The notes under the pieces were generated by a model that ran no database searches, was not told where the DNA came from, and saw only the letters and a program-made list of their open reading frames with translations. A program made the position numbers and the translations under genes. Shown piece by piece: positions 12,994 through 26,958 of a stretch of 64,000 bases of DNA. The stretch covers positions 98,954,871-99,018,870 of the forward strand of contig NC_034410.1 of assembly GCF_002078875.1 (NCBI RefSeq), given 5' to 3'. How positions within the stretch are numbered: the first letter of the stretch is position 1; every line of letters starts with the position of its first letter. Source of the DNA: Numida meleagris. Its lineage: Eukaryota; Chordata; Aves; Galliformes; Numididae.

Positions 12994-15041
12994 CTGGAAG
13001 AGCTGACACAAGGTATTTGCTCTGTTATCCTCCAGAAGCCCAGAACAGGCTGTGTGCTGGCCAAATACAGGCATTGAAGAGTGAAAACTCAAGATCCTGA
13101 AGATGAACTTTAAATGACTTTTTAGATCTTTTGCTTCAAGCTGATTCTTTTAAAGCCACCCATATACACTGTGGTCACTTATAGCATTGGTTGTTGTTGT
13201 TGTTTTTTCCAATGGCAAGAAAAATATTTCATAGAAAATAGAAGCAAGAGAAGGTCACAGATTCATTGCATGTGAGGAATTCAGGCTATCACAAGATCAG
13301 CTACTATTTTGTGAAAATGTTACACACAATTATGCATGCCCGTTGTCCTGTTCTTTCAGTTGAGACAGAGTTCATTTTCTTTGTAGTGTGTGGTATGATG
13401 CTATGTTTTGGCTTTAGGAGAAAAACAATGTTGATAACACAGTTTTGGTGAGCAGTGCTGTACAGTGTCAAGGATATTTCAGCTTCTCAGACTGTCCTGA
13501 CAGTATTCCTACCCCAGTCATGGTATAAATTCAACTCTCATCTCTCTGGTGCAGGCAGCTTTGTTATTGATGGAATAAGAGAATTTTCACTAGATAAGGG
13601 GCCAAGACTTTTTCCTATCATGTGTGGCTACAGGGCCAGAGAAGGATAGATTAACTTACAGGACTGAGAATCTATCAACCACTGCACCTAAGGACAGATA
13701 ATCCTGTAGTCTTATAGCAGTCTCAGGGCTGACGTAGTAGCTAATTTATGATTAATAACCTGCAGAGATACCACAGTGGTAACTAGATGACAACCTGCTA
13801 CTTGAAATAAAAATCAATAAAAATAGACACCTTTGTTATCTCTGGGATTAGCACCTGTCATAATTAAGTTTATAGTCTAACACTTTAGCAGTTACTGAAA
13901 TTACTTTCATTATATTTATTTCCGTCATCCGTGGTGAGTCAAGCTTATACTTTGGGTAGGACAACTTTCTCTCATAACTTTGAGGAATATAATTTCAAAC
14001 TTTTAGATGCAGGGAAATTGGCCCTATGGAGAGCAACACCAAAATGTGCTTTTTAATGTCTCTCTCTTGTTAAAAGGAGGAGCTGCCATTTGCATGATCA
14101 TTCATAGCTGATAAAACTAAACTATCCCATAGTCACCGATCTATTTTTATTTAATTTTTTTTAATAGGCTATGATGCTTCTGAAGTACAGGTAAAGCTTC
14201 AACAGTATTTGATGGCATTAACAGATTTCTGAGAAGAGTAATTGCACAATCTCCTTTCTCCCCACATCATTGCCTCTAAGCAAATGGGGAAAAGCCAATT
14301 GAACTATGATTCCTTTTGGGATCTGTTTTACTCATGAGGCCTTCCAGAAAAAAAACGGAGTGAAAAATGCTTATGAGTTATTAATGTACTACAAGTGATT
14401 TTCAACTAGCGTTATATTCATCTTTAGGATTACTGTTAATGACTAGAAGGAGGGAACAGCAAAGTGTGACACTGGCTGAGTGGCAACACAAAGTTTCTGT
14501 CTCTAGAATAAGTTTCACTTAATATGAAGTGTTTCTCTACCTTTTAATAGCTTACACAGATATATGTTGTCTTTAACAGAAGAGCCTCTTGAGATACCAA
14601 AGGCAACACCGAAGTCAACAGAGTTGACTTTATCCTTACAAGAACTGAATAAAGCTGCCGCATTTAATTCATACCTCCTAACAAGGGTGTTTCAACAACA
14701 CTTGACAAGCATTAAACTTGTTTTCTATCTTTTTCAGTATCTCAGGTTTATACGATCAGTTGTGTTGAAGATTCCAGTTTCTTGTAACAAAATTTAACAC
14801 CACCTGATGAAAATTGAGTATTGTAAGAAGGATGTGGGTCATGCAAACATAGAGAGAGAAGATAAGACACAGAATTAATTTCTCCAAAAGTTCAAATACA
14901 TTATTTTACTGTCTATGACTAAAAGTAACAACAGGAAAAAAAAAAGAAAATAAAAGAGGATTAAAGACACATGGAGATAAAATTAAGTTGCTACTCAGTA
15001 CTTGCCTGCAACAACAACAAGGTTACTCTACAGAATTCCTC
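12994..15041. other. AT-rich non-coding DNA
   Basis: No repeat family or gene is recognised. One open stretch on the plus strand from about 14580 follows an acceptor-like TCTTTAACAG and reads about 36 codons rich in E, P, K and T before a weak donor-like AGG|GTGTTT. It could be an exon, but it has no partner in compatible phase nearby. Confidence 0.5.
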
Positions 15042-15495
15042 ATACAATCACAGAATTGTAGGGGTTGGAAGGGATTTCTGGACATCACCTATTCCAACTC
15101 CCCTGCATGTTTCCTACAGTAGATTGCACAGGAAAGCAATCAGGCAGGTCTTGAATACCTCCAGGAGACTCCACAACTTCTCTGAGCAGCCTGTTCCAGT
15201 GCTCTGTCACCCTCATAGTAAAGAATTTTTCTCTCATGTTCATATGGAACTTTGTGTTCCATATTGTGCCCATTTCCCCTTGTTCTGTCACTGCACACCA
15301 CCAAAAAGAGCCTAGCCTGTCCACTTGACACTTGCCTTTTAGATATTTATAAACAGTGAGAAGATCCTCTCTCAGCTTTCTCTTCTCCAGGCTGAACAGT
15401 CCCAATTCTCTCAGTCTTTCCTCATAAGGGAGATGCTCCAGGCCCCCAAACATCTCTGTGGCCCTCCAAGGGACTCTCTCCAATAGTTCCTCAAT
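15042..15495 (-). mobile_element. CR1 LINE 3' fragment
   Basis: This is the 3' end of a CR1 element on the minus strand. The plus strand begins with the complement of the CR1 3' terminus (ACAATCACAGAATTGTAGGG) and runs through the 3' UTR into the C-terminal part of ORF2. A minus-strand frame of about 130 codons (15085-15483) keeps the recognisable CR1 ending, including LRELGLFSLEKRKLREDLL. It is 5'-truncated, as most avian CR1 copies are. The frame is short and lacks the reverse-transcriptase core, so it cannot move. Confidence 0.92.
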
Positions 15496-15946
15496 AAGGT
15501 AGTAAGTGCAACCTCACTAAGACAGAAGGTATGCAGAAACAAAACTAATTAAGAAGTAAAGTATGGGTGAAAAAATAGTGATAATGCTTGGCAAATCCAG
15601 GTGAATTGTAATTGTCTATAAAATAATATTTCATCATGTCTAGACATAAAGCATTTGTAATATTTTTTTCTAAAATTATTGTTGTTGAAAACACTTAAAA
15701 TAAACATTAATCTAAACAAAGGCACCTTTATGTCTGGCAAAATACATATTTTATGTATTTATACATTATGCCATATTTTGTTTAGGTTTTATGTCATATA
15801 GCATTAATTATTGGTCTTTGCCAATATCTAATATCATTAGATATTTTCTAATTTTTCATGTGTGCATTAGTGTCACTGTGCCAGTCAAGCTTTGGGGATT
15901 TCTCAAATACTGCAATTTTCCATATTGGTGTTCTCTATTTTTTCAG

Positions 15947-16087
15947 TACAGACTTGCATCATGAAATTAGAAGACTGCATTAAGCCTTTCTTTAAGGATG
16001 AAGTTGTTAATGGTATTGGGCACAACCATTCTGCTGTGGTCACTCAGGGAGAATTGAAAGCAGAATACATCAGAATGGGCATCGTAG
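15947..16087 (+). other. candidate internal exon, unknown protein
   Basis: A pyrimidine tract ending TTTTTTCAG precedes 141 open bases, and a GTAG|GTATTT donor follows. One frame is open throughout and encodes a balanced peptide that includes KLEDCIKPFFKDEVVNG and later VTQGELKAEYIRMGIV. The exon length is a multiple of three, with split codons of two bases at the start and one at the end. The composition is more protein-like than the surrounding AT-rich frames. I do not recognise the family. It could equally be a chance frame or part of a non-coding transcript. Confidence 0.22.
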
Positions 16088-16652
16088 GTATTTGTACTCT
16101 TACACGTGGGATATCTTAGGAAGCCTTTTGTTTAAAATAGTTCTATTTCTGAATTTCTCTGAGGTAGCTATTACACTTTCATAATGATTTTTTTACACTT
16201 ATAGGACATAAATACTGTTCTACAATTCAGTCTAACTAGATAAAATTCAATATACAACAACATTGGCTTAGGAATAACATTGTTTTACAAAGAGCTAAAG
16301 GAATCAAACTATTTTCTTACACATATTTTTAAAAGATAAAATTTTCCTGACATAGTAATATTTTTGAGTAACTCATCTTTATCTTCTCTTTTCACTGTCT
16401 TAATTAGAATGATTCAGAATGAAATCTGTTGGAATGAACTAATTAAACATGTTAACACCTTTGCTTTCTTATGTCAAAATGAAGGTCTTCTTGTCCTTTG
16501 CCTTTGCCAGCCAGTGGATTCTTTAATATAGTTTGGAACTATTTTTCTTTTTTTTATTTCTTCAAAGCTTTGCAGATGCTATTGTCAATTATCCTTATAC
16601 ATTTAGCAAACTATAAATCTATTTTTATCATTTATTTTTTCAACTAGAATTC

Positions 16653-16670
16653 TTTTTTTTTTTTTTTTTT
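16653..16670. repeat. poly(T) run
   Basis: An uninterrupted run of 18 T. No AATAAA complement is placed so as to suggest a minus-strand retroposed poly(A) tail with confidence. Confidence 0.8.
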
Positions 16671-19600
16671 ACATTGTTAATCAGCATGTCAATATTTTAT
16701 ATGGGTCAAGACTACTACTTCTCTTCTGCATTCCCTCATTCCCTCTGTCATGTGTCAGCCCATGTCCATGACAAGGAGGTGAAGTGACCCACAGGTCCAC
16801 ACCCTGGGAATGGGGGGTAGGGGAAGGAATAGTACAATATAATACAGTATGATTGGAATTGAAGCTAATAAATCAAATAAAATGAGAGAGTTTCCAAAAC
16901 CAAAGTCCTTACTCTAACGCTGTAGGTGAAGCGGCCAGGGAACAAAGAAGAAAGCCTCATGACTCCCAGTCAGTTTTATCTTTCCCTCCAAACAGAAAAT
17001 GGACATAGAAAAATGAAGTCCTCTGAGGGTTGTTGTAGTTCATTCTTCTCTTCTAAGACCAAGAAACCAGAAATATCAAATCCTAGTGCACTGAATCTTG
17101 TTATGATGTAGGTACTGATGACTAATCATAAAACCATGACACTTTCAAAGATAAAAGAGACTTGATCAATCAGATTTTTATTTCAAATTTACCAGCCTAT
17201 ATCTTCTTCTTACGTTCTTCTAAAAATGCTACCAAAACCCGCCCACACTTAAACCAAGTGAACATAAGCTTTATCTGGGTTAAACAAAAGAAGGAAATTT
17301 TAAATACTCTGGTAGCTCAGTTTGTTGGGTAAAATTTAAAACACTTTCATAATAGTGATTTTAACCTATAAAGTTCCACTTACTAGGGTTTCACCAGCTA
17401 TTACACAGATCAGTTTAGGTCAATTTCCTGTTGTCTATGAGCCTACTTTACTTCCTTTTCTTGTTGCTTCCTGAGCTCTACTCATTTCAGTCTCCCTGTC
17501 TTTTGCTAAACATACTCTTGTTTCTACCTGTTGACATGTAGCCTTAAAGTTGGATACTACTCTCCTAAATTAACTTCTGATAAACTCAGATTTGAACCTC
17601 TCCTTTCAGTCACTGGGATTCCTTTGACTAAACGTAGAAGAATGCACAAATCTTCCATTCTAGCATTTCCTTTGAACTTCCTTTCATTTATTGCTCATCT
17701 AAATGGATGTTTTCAAGAAAGTCTGTTTTTGTTTTTGTTTTTTTTCCCAGGGTTTTCAGCCTCCATTAATGTGGGTTTCTGCTCTGAAAATCCTGTTCTA
17801 ATAAAGTGCATAGGAAGATGCATCCTATCATCTTTACAGAAAACTTAGGCACCAGCTGCTCTAAACTAGGGGAACTCCATGAGTTGATGATTTTAGTGGT
17901 TAATGGGTTACAGCATGCTTTGCATGGCTTCCAGCTTACAAGAGTTTTCCAGAATTACCACCCAGGCAGGACTTTCCTACCTGGGGATCAAAGAGGCTAG
18001 CTTTTTGTGAAATATTTTGCTTGAGTTGCAATGAGCAAACCAGAGTCTGAATGAAAATTAATGGAAGCAATAGAGCTTCAAGTGGCAGTATTTATGAGTT
18101 TGCCCTAGCTTCCCAGCTTTTATTTTTGTTTAGAAAATACACAGTATGAGTCACTAGGAATGTTAATAATTACAGGATTTACCCTACAGGGAAGATACTC
18201 TTGCTCTTTTATGATGCTATGACTTGGACTCTACAGAGAGGACATTTTTTACTGTATTCATGTACTGGCCATATTATCATATCTTTAGCATGACTCATTG
18301 TTTTTAATCTTTATAATTTACCAATACTTTAAATCTATTGAGAAAGTTCTTTTTTTAATCAGCTGACAAAACTTGGTACAGTGAATTTTCAGTATTTTAT
18401 TCTACCTTTCCTGAATTATACCTGTCAAGATAAACATGCTCACAGATTTGATTTTTCATATTTGCTATTTTTCCCCCTTGTTTTTCTCTGTTAATACATT
18501 ACTTTCCTTTGAAAGTACATGTAACTCAAGGGTATTCAGTTCTCATGTACTGGTTCTAAAATTCATTTCCCAAATAAATACAAGATGACTTTACTCTGCA
18601 CAGTGACAGTCTCCATTAATTTGTTTAGTCATTCACAGCATCTAATCTTAGACAGAACTTAACAATACCACACTTAAGAAGAAAGAATGATTTGGCTTGT
18701 AAATGACAAGTATTGTCAGGAACAGGGATGAGGAATAGATTAGTTCAGAGACTAAGGAATGACCATCTCAAATCTCAATGCTATTTTACAGGTGAACTCT
18801 AATTATTTTACTGACCCTAACATTTAACAGAAGTGTCTCAGATAATATGAAGAAAACTGAAGATAAATTTATGTTTTGCTGGAACATGTAAAGAATGCAC
18901 ATTGGTAGGAATATCTTTCATCTCTAACTAAGGACAAAATATTACTCTGCTTTCCATAGACATTTTGCTTCAGAAAATTAAATAATATCTTTAATTTCAT
19001 TCTTGAGCAAAAGCTCATATAATAGCTAATTTTCCAATTAGAAAAGCGTTCACATCAGAAAAGAAAGAATAGCCCCTGAAACTATGGTTGCTATTCACAG
19101 AGTTCAGAATACACAGTCTTAGGTAAAAACCATAGTAATTTGGATGAGGCACTTGAGTAGAATTTCAGTCAGCTGCATGGTTTAATATTTAAGTAATACC
19201 TGACAGTATCAGCATACGAAAGAGATTATAATAGCCTACTGCCTCTACTCGTTTAATCTGAATAAATTTACAATGATCTCTAATTAGGTATACAAAAGTA
19301 AGTTTATTGTCAAGTAGCAGTAAAGGAACTTGTTCAGTTCCAGTCCATTGTATGCATTGATGTTACAAGGTTTTGTTTCCCACAAAAGAAATCCCAAATT
19401 CAATTCTGGAGTTCAGATTCCTTATTTGAAAAACAGTGGGACATCTTGGGAGAAATCCTAGAAGCTTGTGTTTAGGTTGTGAAAGTTAGTCTAATTCCTA
19501 GCCCTAAGTATTAGAGTTCCACACCGTATTCAGATTTATTATCCATAAAATTGACTATAGCAAGGAAAACTTCACCAAGTTTGTAGGACCGTTACCAGTG

Positions 19601-20091
19601 GAATTCTTTGTGATACCCAGATGATGTCATTCCTCACTACAATTAACCTCCCCATTTCTCTGGTAATACGAATTTAAGTCAGCTGCATTTAAGCCATTTT
19701 AAGAAATGGACTGAGCAGCATACTTTCCACAGTAAGTGAGTACTACCTGGCAAGTGGTTTTTAATACATTTTCTGCAAACTTTTAATGGAAAAAAAACCC
19801 ACAAAACTCTCAAAGAATTTTTTTTATCTGGACAACATTCATTAGGCTTATTTTAAATTTTGGTTCCCTCTGCTTTCCACTTTTTTTTTGTTGCAGTGTT
19901 TCAGAATTTTTTTTTTCTTGTGGAAAGACACGTGAAAACTATTCAGGCTTGCAAGCCAAGTGTATATCTACTCCACATTCAGGATAAAAATTAAGCAGTA
20001 AAGTCAAGGTACAGATTTAAGGCAGGCAGACTTGTTTGTTTTCACCACAGCCAGAAGCAGGCAGCACCAGTCAGAGTTAGTGAAAGGGGAT

Positions 20092-20117
20092 CTGATATTC
20101 TGAGAGAAGAATATCAG
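20092..20117. repeat. perfect 10-bp inverted repeat
   Basis: CTGATATTCT and AGAATATCAG are perfect reverse complements separated by the six-base spacer GAGAGA. The palindrome could form a small hairpin or a symmetric protein site. No T-run or gene boundary gives it a role. Confidence 0.6.
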
Positions 20118-23100
20118 AAGGGGTATGTGACTTTGCAGAGGCACCTCAGATTTGGGCATATCTCACTACTGATAGCCAGTGCTCGATGTGAATGAGATTT
20201 TTACAGTGTTTTCAGAGAAGCAGACACAGTCAGAACCATGCAGTATTTTAAAAGGGAAGCCAGTGAGTAAGCTTTAAATACACAAATAGCTTTGGTTAAT
20301 TTTTTAAGTGAGTAATCTAGTCATATATTTTCACTATAATACAACGTTTTTAAATAGATTATGTATTAGTGCTACTTTTGAACATTGGCATGGTATTTAT
20401 GGTTGCCTTCTTAAACAGAAACTGGTTAAGATTTAACAGGTGTTAATAGTAAAAATATAATTAAAGTGATGTATGGAACAATATCATCAACTAGGAAAAG
20501 AATCTTTAAACCAAAGAATGAGTTACAGAATATACACTGAACCAACTTAAGGTTAATTTTACCAGTTCAGACACAAATCTAGTGACTATGAAACTAGAAA
20601 GTGTAAGGAAGATTTATACTTCTCAATAAACTGTTGGCTTGCAGCTAAGAGCTTGAAAACAAACTGGAAAAATGAGCTTTCTGAACCACTTATTATTTTA
20701 ATTCTCTGAAAAAAATTTGAATTACACAGTTTAATGTTTCTGCTAATGACATGGAGGGAAAAATATTTAAATATGTATATTAATGAAGGAGAAGGAAATC
20801 AGGATAAGGACAGATCACTGATACAAAGCAATTTGGATAACTTGATTTATAGACGCAATAAACCACTGTGTGCTTTAGTGGGTGACAGATGCAAGTTATC
20901 TGGTTTTATGTCTAAAGCCAAGGTGCAGACAACCATATATGATGGGAGATTCTACCCAAGGGAGTGATGACTCTAAATAAATTAATATAATCATGGAGAT
21001 AGCCAATTGTAATTCCAATGAGAAACCTGGGCTAATGTCGTCCTTCAGAATTCAACTATTATGGTACTGATGTGATCATTACTGAAATGCTTTTTGCAGT
21101 TTGTGAGTTCATATTTCAAGAAGGACTTGAAACTGAGTTGAGAAATTAATCTGGGTTTGGAAAAGAGCCCTGAGCACTGTTAATGAGTTGGAAACTATAC
21201 ATTACAGGTAGAGATTCAAGAACTTCAAGCAATTTAACTTATGAAACAGAAAATTATGGAGTAATCAATCTCTAAGTGCCACAAAGTAGATAAAGGATAA
21301 TTCTGACTAGAAAACAAAGTATAATACTCAATGAAAAAAAAAATGCTTCTATAAAATAGAATTCAATTTTTTTCCAAAAAAATATTGCACTAAATTTCAA
21401 CTCTTCAGAGGAGCAAGTCAGCTGTATTATTGAACTGGGGGAAAAGGAAGCTGGTAAAAAAAATTAGCACTAAGTGCTTCATGTCATTCAATTTGGATAG
21501 AAAATTAGGTAGAACATTTGGATAGAAATTCTTCCTTTTTTTTTAGTGAAAATAGATGACTGAAAATTAAATTAAATTACTATTTCCATCTATTTATTTG
21601 AGATAAAATGTCTCTGCCCTATTTGTGAATGTGAATGACGTGAAAAAATCAGAGTTAGACTAGCCTTTATTTTACTGTTTTTTTCATTATAGGCTTGATT
21701 TAGTTTACTACTTTTATTTGCAATCAAGCTGCCTTTTTTACCTAGCGCATTTTAGAATGTACTAATGTTGGTACAATATAGGTATCTTAATATAGGTACA
21801 AGCCAGTAGGCTAAACGCTATTTGAGGCACATGGGCTTTAACTCTTGTTTTCTTCTCCTTTAATTCCATTATCCATTCTTTACTGAAAAAAATTCTTCTC
21901 CCTTTAGAGTATGGTAAGTTAAGTAAAGCAAATGTGTTGATCTGTAAGTGGAAATTCTACAGTGATTAGTTTCATGCCTATCTGCATTCCTGTGCTGTCT
22001 GATTTTGTTTGTAGCCAACTACAAACTATTACAAGTGCTTGCTGAAAAAATTAATACTATAAAAAGTTTTAAATCAAACTTTTTTCTTCACTGAATAATT
22101 CTGGAAAATCTAAAATCAGCTCACTGCTTCTGTGCTCATACAGTTAAAATTGTCTTTCCGGAGGTTTTATATGTGGTTTTGGTTTTGGTATTAGACAAAA
22201 TTTTTAAGACTAGACTTTGTCTCCCTGATGCATGAAAAACCATAAGTGTCTACAGAAGTAGCTTTGTTTTTAAAATGATTGGAAACTTGAAACAGTTATT
22301 ATTGAGCTTAGAAATGTCCTGGGGATTCATCTTCAGTGTTTGCAATGGACTTCTTCCTACCAAAGAGCTGTTATAGAAAATACAATCTTTAGGAGAGGAA
22401 CTGAAATCAGATTTTTTAAACTGCATGTGTAACTTAATCATGCATAAGTATCTTGCCCATAAAGACAAGCTGAGAGGGCTTCATGCAGTAATTTTTCAGC
22501 CTTCCACCTTTTCCAGAAAGTTTTAACAAGATATGTTCTGATTTCCTTCCTCTCAGAAGAGCAAAGGAATGGTCTGTCTAGCCTAATTGGCTTATATTGT
22601 AAAGGTCACCTCCTAGAAAATCCCATGAAGCTAAAGTACAATTAACTTTTCCATTCTAATGAATAGAAGCATACTGAAGAATCTCAAATAACATTTATGA
22701 ATAAATATTAGTGAATAAATACATTAATTTTTGAAAATCTATTTGTAGATAGGTGGCCCTCAAAAAAGGGTTAAAATCAGACAAATTATAAATGTTGGTA
22801 TCCTTCTATGGTAGGACAAGTCTTAACTTTTACTGAAGAAAAAACAAACTGACAACCTGAACTTTTGTTAGAGGATGACAAGCTAAGTGATCCATAAATG
22901 AAGTAGCTGGTATAAGACACCAACAAAGAAATGCATTATCACTGAGCTAAATAAATGAACAGGAAAAGATAGTTCTCAGAAAATAATGTAAATTTAATAC
23001 CCAGGAGATCACTTTTGAATAAGGACTGATTTCTTCATTTCACCTTTCTTCCATTAAAGCTGTTGATCATAGTAGCATTCACTGTATAACAAATCCTCAG

Positions 23101-23955
23101 ATACTTCCTTCCTCCCATTACTCTTGAATTTCTACACCAAGTTTTAATTTTGTATTTGAATATCAGGATCTAGAAACAAAGTTGAATGCTATATATATTC
23201 ATTGGTGACATAAGCAGTGTTAGGTTATCTCTAAAGCTTTCATAGCACTTAAGTGCTTAACTTGGATTTGCCCCAAGTATTTTGAGTCAACTAGCTCCTC
23301 TACGAAAACCTAGAAAACAGACATTGCATACAAATGCTCACAGCAGAAGGTGAATGCAATTCATTTTCCCACTGCCACCTAAAGACTTTAGAACTGACAT
23401 ATCAAAGCTATCTCTCACCCAGGAGCTTACTGGCATGTTTTCTCTTCCATAAACGTCCACATTTTTACTGCCACCAATATCTTCTCTTGCATGGAGGCAG
23501 AAGAGGTCAGAGTATTTTTTTGTCTGAGGAGAATAATTTTTCAGAGCTCTGTATCCTTAGTGATGTTCACTTCCCCAGGAATAAGGCTAGCCCAGTATGA
23601 AACTACCCCTGCTATAGTTACTTAATGAAATAATGCTTTACCAGGATACTGATTAAAATTTGGACAAAGTGAAGAAAAAATTATATGGTATTTGCAAAGA
23701 CTCCTCACCTAGAAAACTTTGCCGTCCTTTTCAGTTTGCAATAATATTAAATAGTTTTGGATATTAATTAATACTGAAATCAGAAAAGAGTGCATGTTCT
23801 CTCATTTGAATTCTCTTAACACCTGGAAAAAAATAAAGAATAACCATTCAGGAATTGTAATCCCAGATAAGATACAGTGATGCAGGAACAGGAAAGGAGA
23901 TATTTCAAGGAATTAGTTGTATTTGGATATTCAAAATTTTTTTTAAAAGTACATC

Positions 23956-24935
23956 TATGAGGGTTGCTCTGGAAGCAGTTCCTCCTATTTTATGATGTTG
24001 GCCCACAACATCAGAGGTGGATGTTGGTGGTATGCCAGTAGGCATTGAACCATCCCACCGATATTCCATTACATGTTGTTGCTGTGTGACAGAGGCAGCA
24101 GAGGGGCAGTCTGACGGAATGGCATCTGACACGGAAGTGCATTTGAAGCAAAGGTGTATCATTGAATTCCTCCATGCTGAAAAAATGGCACCCACTGATA
24201 TTCATCAACAAACAAACAGTGAGGTGGTGGGTGGTGCATTTCAGCATTGGTGACAAGTGATGCAAAAGATAAGCCATGTTGCAGACAGCCATGCACAGCT
24301 GTCGCACCATGAAATGAAAAGCACCTCGATCAACTCACCTGTATGAATCATCGGATTATGACCATGAATCTGTGTACAGAGCTGAGTATTTCACTTCAAT
24401 GTGTTGGAAACAATAGTGGCAATTTTGGAATTCTGCAGTTTGTGCCAGGTGTGTCTCACAAATGCTCAAACAGGAACAGAAAGAACACCATATGCAATTT
24501 TTTCAGGATCTATTGAACCAGTACAAGACTGGAGGTGGCAGTTTCCTGGACTGCATCATTACCATGATGAGACATGGTGCCACTGCTACAAGCTAGAGTG
24601 AAAATGGCAGTCCATAGAGTGTCAACATGTCAATTCCATGTTGAAGAAAAAGTTCAAGACGTAGCCCTCAGTGGGTAAAGTGATGTGCACTATCATTTGG
24701 GATAGGAAAAGGGTGATTTTTCTGGATTTCCTGTAACTCAGACAAACCATCCACTCTGACCATTGCATCACAACGCTGACTAAGCTGAAGGCTCAACTTC
24801 CAGAGTCAGGGCAGAGAAGAAGACAACCTTTCTCTTGTAACATGATACAACAGGCCCCATACCATTTTGAAGACCATGGAGCACATTGCCAATCTTGGCT
24901 GGACTGTCCTGCCACACTCAGCATCATGTATGTCA
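23956..24935 (+). mobile_element. mariner transposon relic with transposase remnants
   Basis: This is a decayed Tc1/mariner element resembling the chicken Galluhop/Mariner1_GG family. Its left terminal repeat (GGGTTGCTCTGGAAGCAG...) is close to the ends of the copy at 56842. The transposase begins at the ATG at 24119 with MASDTEVHLKQRC and EFLHAEKMAPTDIH, the DNA-binding N-terminus. Small deletions, frameshifts and stops follow. The first catalytic aspartate motif survives as HDETWCH (24563-24586), and a degraded HD near 24841 marks the second. Similarity fades at about 24925, before the third catalytic residue, and no right terminal repeat is seen, so the copy is truncated and inactive. Confidence 0.88.
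24119..24925 (+). pseudogene. mariner transposase pseudogene
   Basis: This is the coding remnant of a mariner DDD/D transposase, an enzyme that cuts and pastes the element at TA sites. The N-terminal helix-turn-helix region is readable from 24119. A middle part is readable at 24401-24601 and ends in the DETW catalytic motif. Further downstream, pieces appear in other frames, for example the beta-strand region around VMCTIIWDRKRVIFLDFL (about 24680-24736). Multiple frameshifts and stops and loss of the C-terminal third mean that no functional protein is encoded. Confidence 0.82.
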
Positions 24936-26533
24936 TAGACATCATGTCTGCTATAGACTTTCCATTTTTTCCTACTTATATTTGATATCAGTTTGTCTTT
25001 TAGCTACATTCTTTCAAATACACTGCTCCTACTATAGTTTATGAAAAGCTAAACATTAATTCAACATTGCCAACTTGAGATACGTTAATAATGATCTAGA
25101 AAGTTTAGAAACTAATCAATGTTCAGTATATTTCCCTTAGTTTTAGTATGTTTATTATCTAGTTTAGTTTTTAGCACTAAGTAATTTATATATTTTTTTT
25201 AATTTAACAATCAGCAATCCACCTAACAATCAGGTTATGAATACTTCAGAAGACAGCATCACATCACTGGTACTGATTCATACTTTTTTGATGTGAAAAA
25301 GTACTTCTGAAATGTGTACGTATGTAAATATGCTAATAGAGAAACCTGAGGTATACTGTACAGTTACATTAGTTCAGATTAATTCTCCAATTTCCTTCAT
25401 GCTGTAGCTCCCTCTTCCATTGTCAGCTGTCTTCATTTCTATTGTAAATGTGCTTTTTGTAAATAGTATGAAGTCCAATGTTTATTTTCTTTCATTGCAC
25501 AGTACATTTTTCCCATCTAGTCACTGCTGAATATTCTAATGGTAGAACTGAGAACAGTAACTTTGCATTTGATTGTAGTAGAAATGCATGCACAATGGAA
25601 ATAATTGCAATTTTTCATCTTTCCCCTGCAGAATAGCAAGGTTCTAATATAGTCTATTGTGATTGTTTTGTGCCCATTTGTTTTTGTTTTTCAAATCTAG
25701 CAAGAACCCCAGTGACACTTTGCAGTGGCATCCTTCTATTTAAACAGTAAAGTTAGAAGACACTTCCCTATGAGATAACCATTAACTGAAATGTTTCTGC
25801 AAAGTTATAAAAGTTACTCTTCATGACTGATTTCATGGAGAAGAAAAAAAGAAAAAAAACAGAATATTGCATGCCTTTTTTTTTTTAGCTTTTGCAGAAT
25901 CAGAGGATACCACTAACCTCTGAATGATTGAAACAGTTGGTTTTAACCTATTGGTTTTCTGTATATCCTGAATATTCATTACCCACCTGTCCTGAATAGA
26001 GAGGTCCCAATAAACTACATAAATGACCATTGATGGCTCTTCTAAATTACTCCTGACTGCCCTTACTTCTATTTGCATGACCCTATTACATTTGCTTTCA
26101 AGCAGTGTGCTAGGGTATATGCTACTGTTTGAACAGCAAAACTGTTATGGGGAGAATGTTTTTTGAGGTTAGCAGAGTGAATTTCTCAAAACGCCAGGCA
26201 ATCATAAGGCTACATCTTTGACTACATGAACACAAAGACATTTTATCAAATTCTTTCTCCATGTTTAATAAATTTCACATAAATGAATTACTAAATAATT
26301 ATCTGTACATTTTTACACATTCCAAAGGCAACTATCATTATTTATCACTTTTCTATGAAAAAGGAATTACAGAAATATCATAAAGGATGATTTCTTAAAT
26401 AGTTTTATAATAGGAATCCTACTTTCACTCTCCATACTTATTTGTTGGATTAAAAAAATGGTTCAAGGTCACTGGTGTTAGAAAGCATGTCTTCCATGGA
26501 AAATAAATCTGTGAGAACCTACATTCATGGCAT

Positions 26534-26553
26534 TCTCTCTCTCTCTCTCTCTC
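26534..26553. repeat. (TC)10 microsatellite
   Basis: Ten perfect TC units, likely length-polymorphic between individuals. Confidence 0.9.
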
Positions 26554-26958
26554 CTTTTCTTATTTGCTCTTGTATCTTATATATTTATTTCTTTATAAAA
26601 TATTTTTGACATACATAAATTCAAGCATTGTCTGAATCCTTATGCATAATTATTCTCCATCTTTTCGAGTCCTGCATATACAATGGAATGAATGATCTAT
26701 TTGAAAGAGACTGAGATTTGGGTAAGAGCTAACTGATAGAAACAAAAATCAAAAAGATTAGAACAGAGTCTGAAGTTGAAGAAGGCCACTGGAAGAACTG
26801 GTGTGAGTTCTAAAGTTACCTCTTCTGAGGATACATTTCTTTCTTCGTAAAATAGCTAAATAGGTCAGGAGTTTTAAATTTAATATCAAAGTGCTGAGTT
26901 TCAAAGGAAGCTATGGGATTTGGTCAGGGACTCCAAGTGTCTGCACAGTATTTTAGGG

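Larger units (their letters stand above)
15496..23955. other. AT-rich non-coding DNA
   Basis: No gene is established. The block holds one exon-like stretch on the plus strand (15947-16087), a T18 run (16653-16670) and a perfect short hairpin (20092-20117). A minus-strand frame at 22250-22468 has acceptor-like sites inside it but only a weak donor, and its phase does not fit the other candidates. The rest is AT-rich with no recognised repeat. Confidence 0.55.

Noticed and set aside
15085..15483. 132-codon minus-strand frame considered as a host gene
   Set aside because: It is the end of CR1 ORF2 and 3' UTR, not a host gene.
22250..22468. Minus-strand frame considered as another exon of the leftward gene
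   Set aside because: Acceptor-like sites exist, but the donor is weak and the start phase does not fit the preceding candidate exon.
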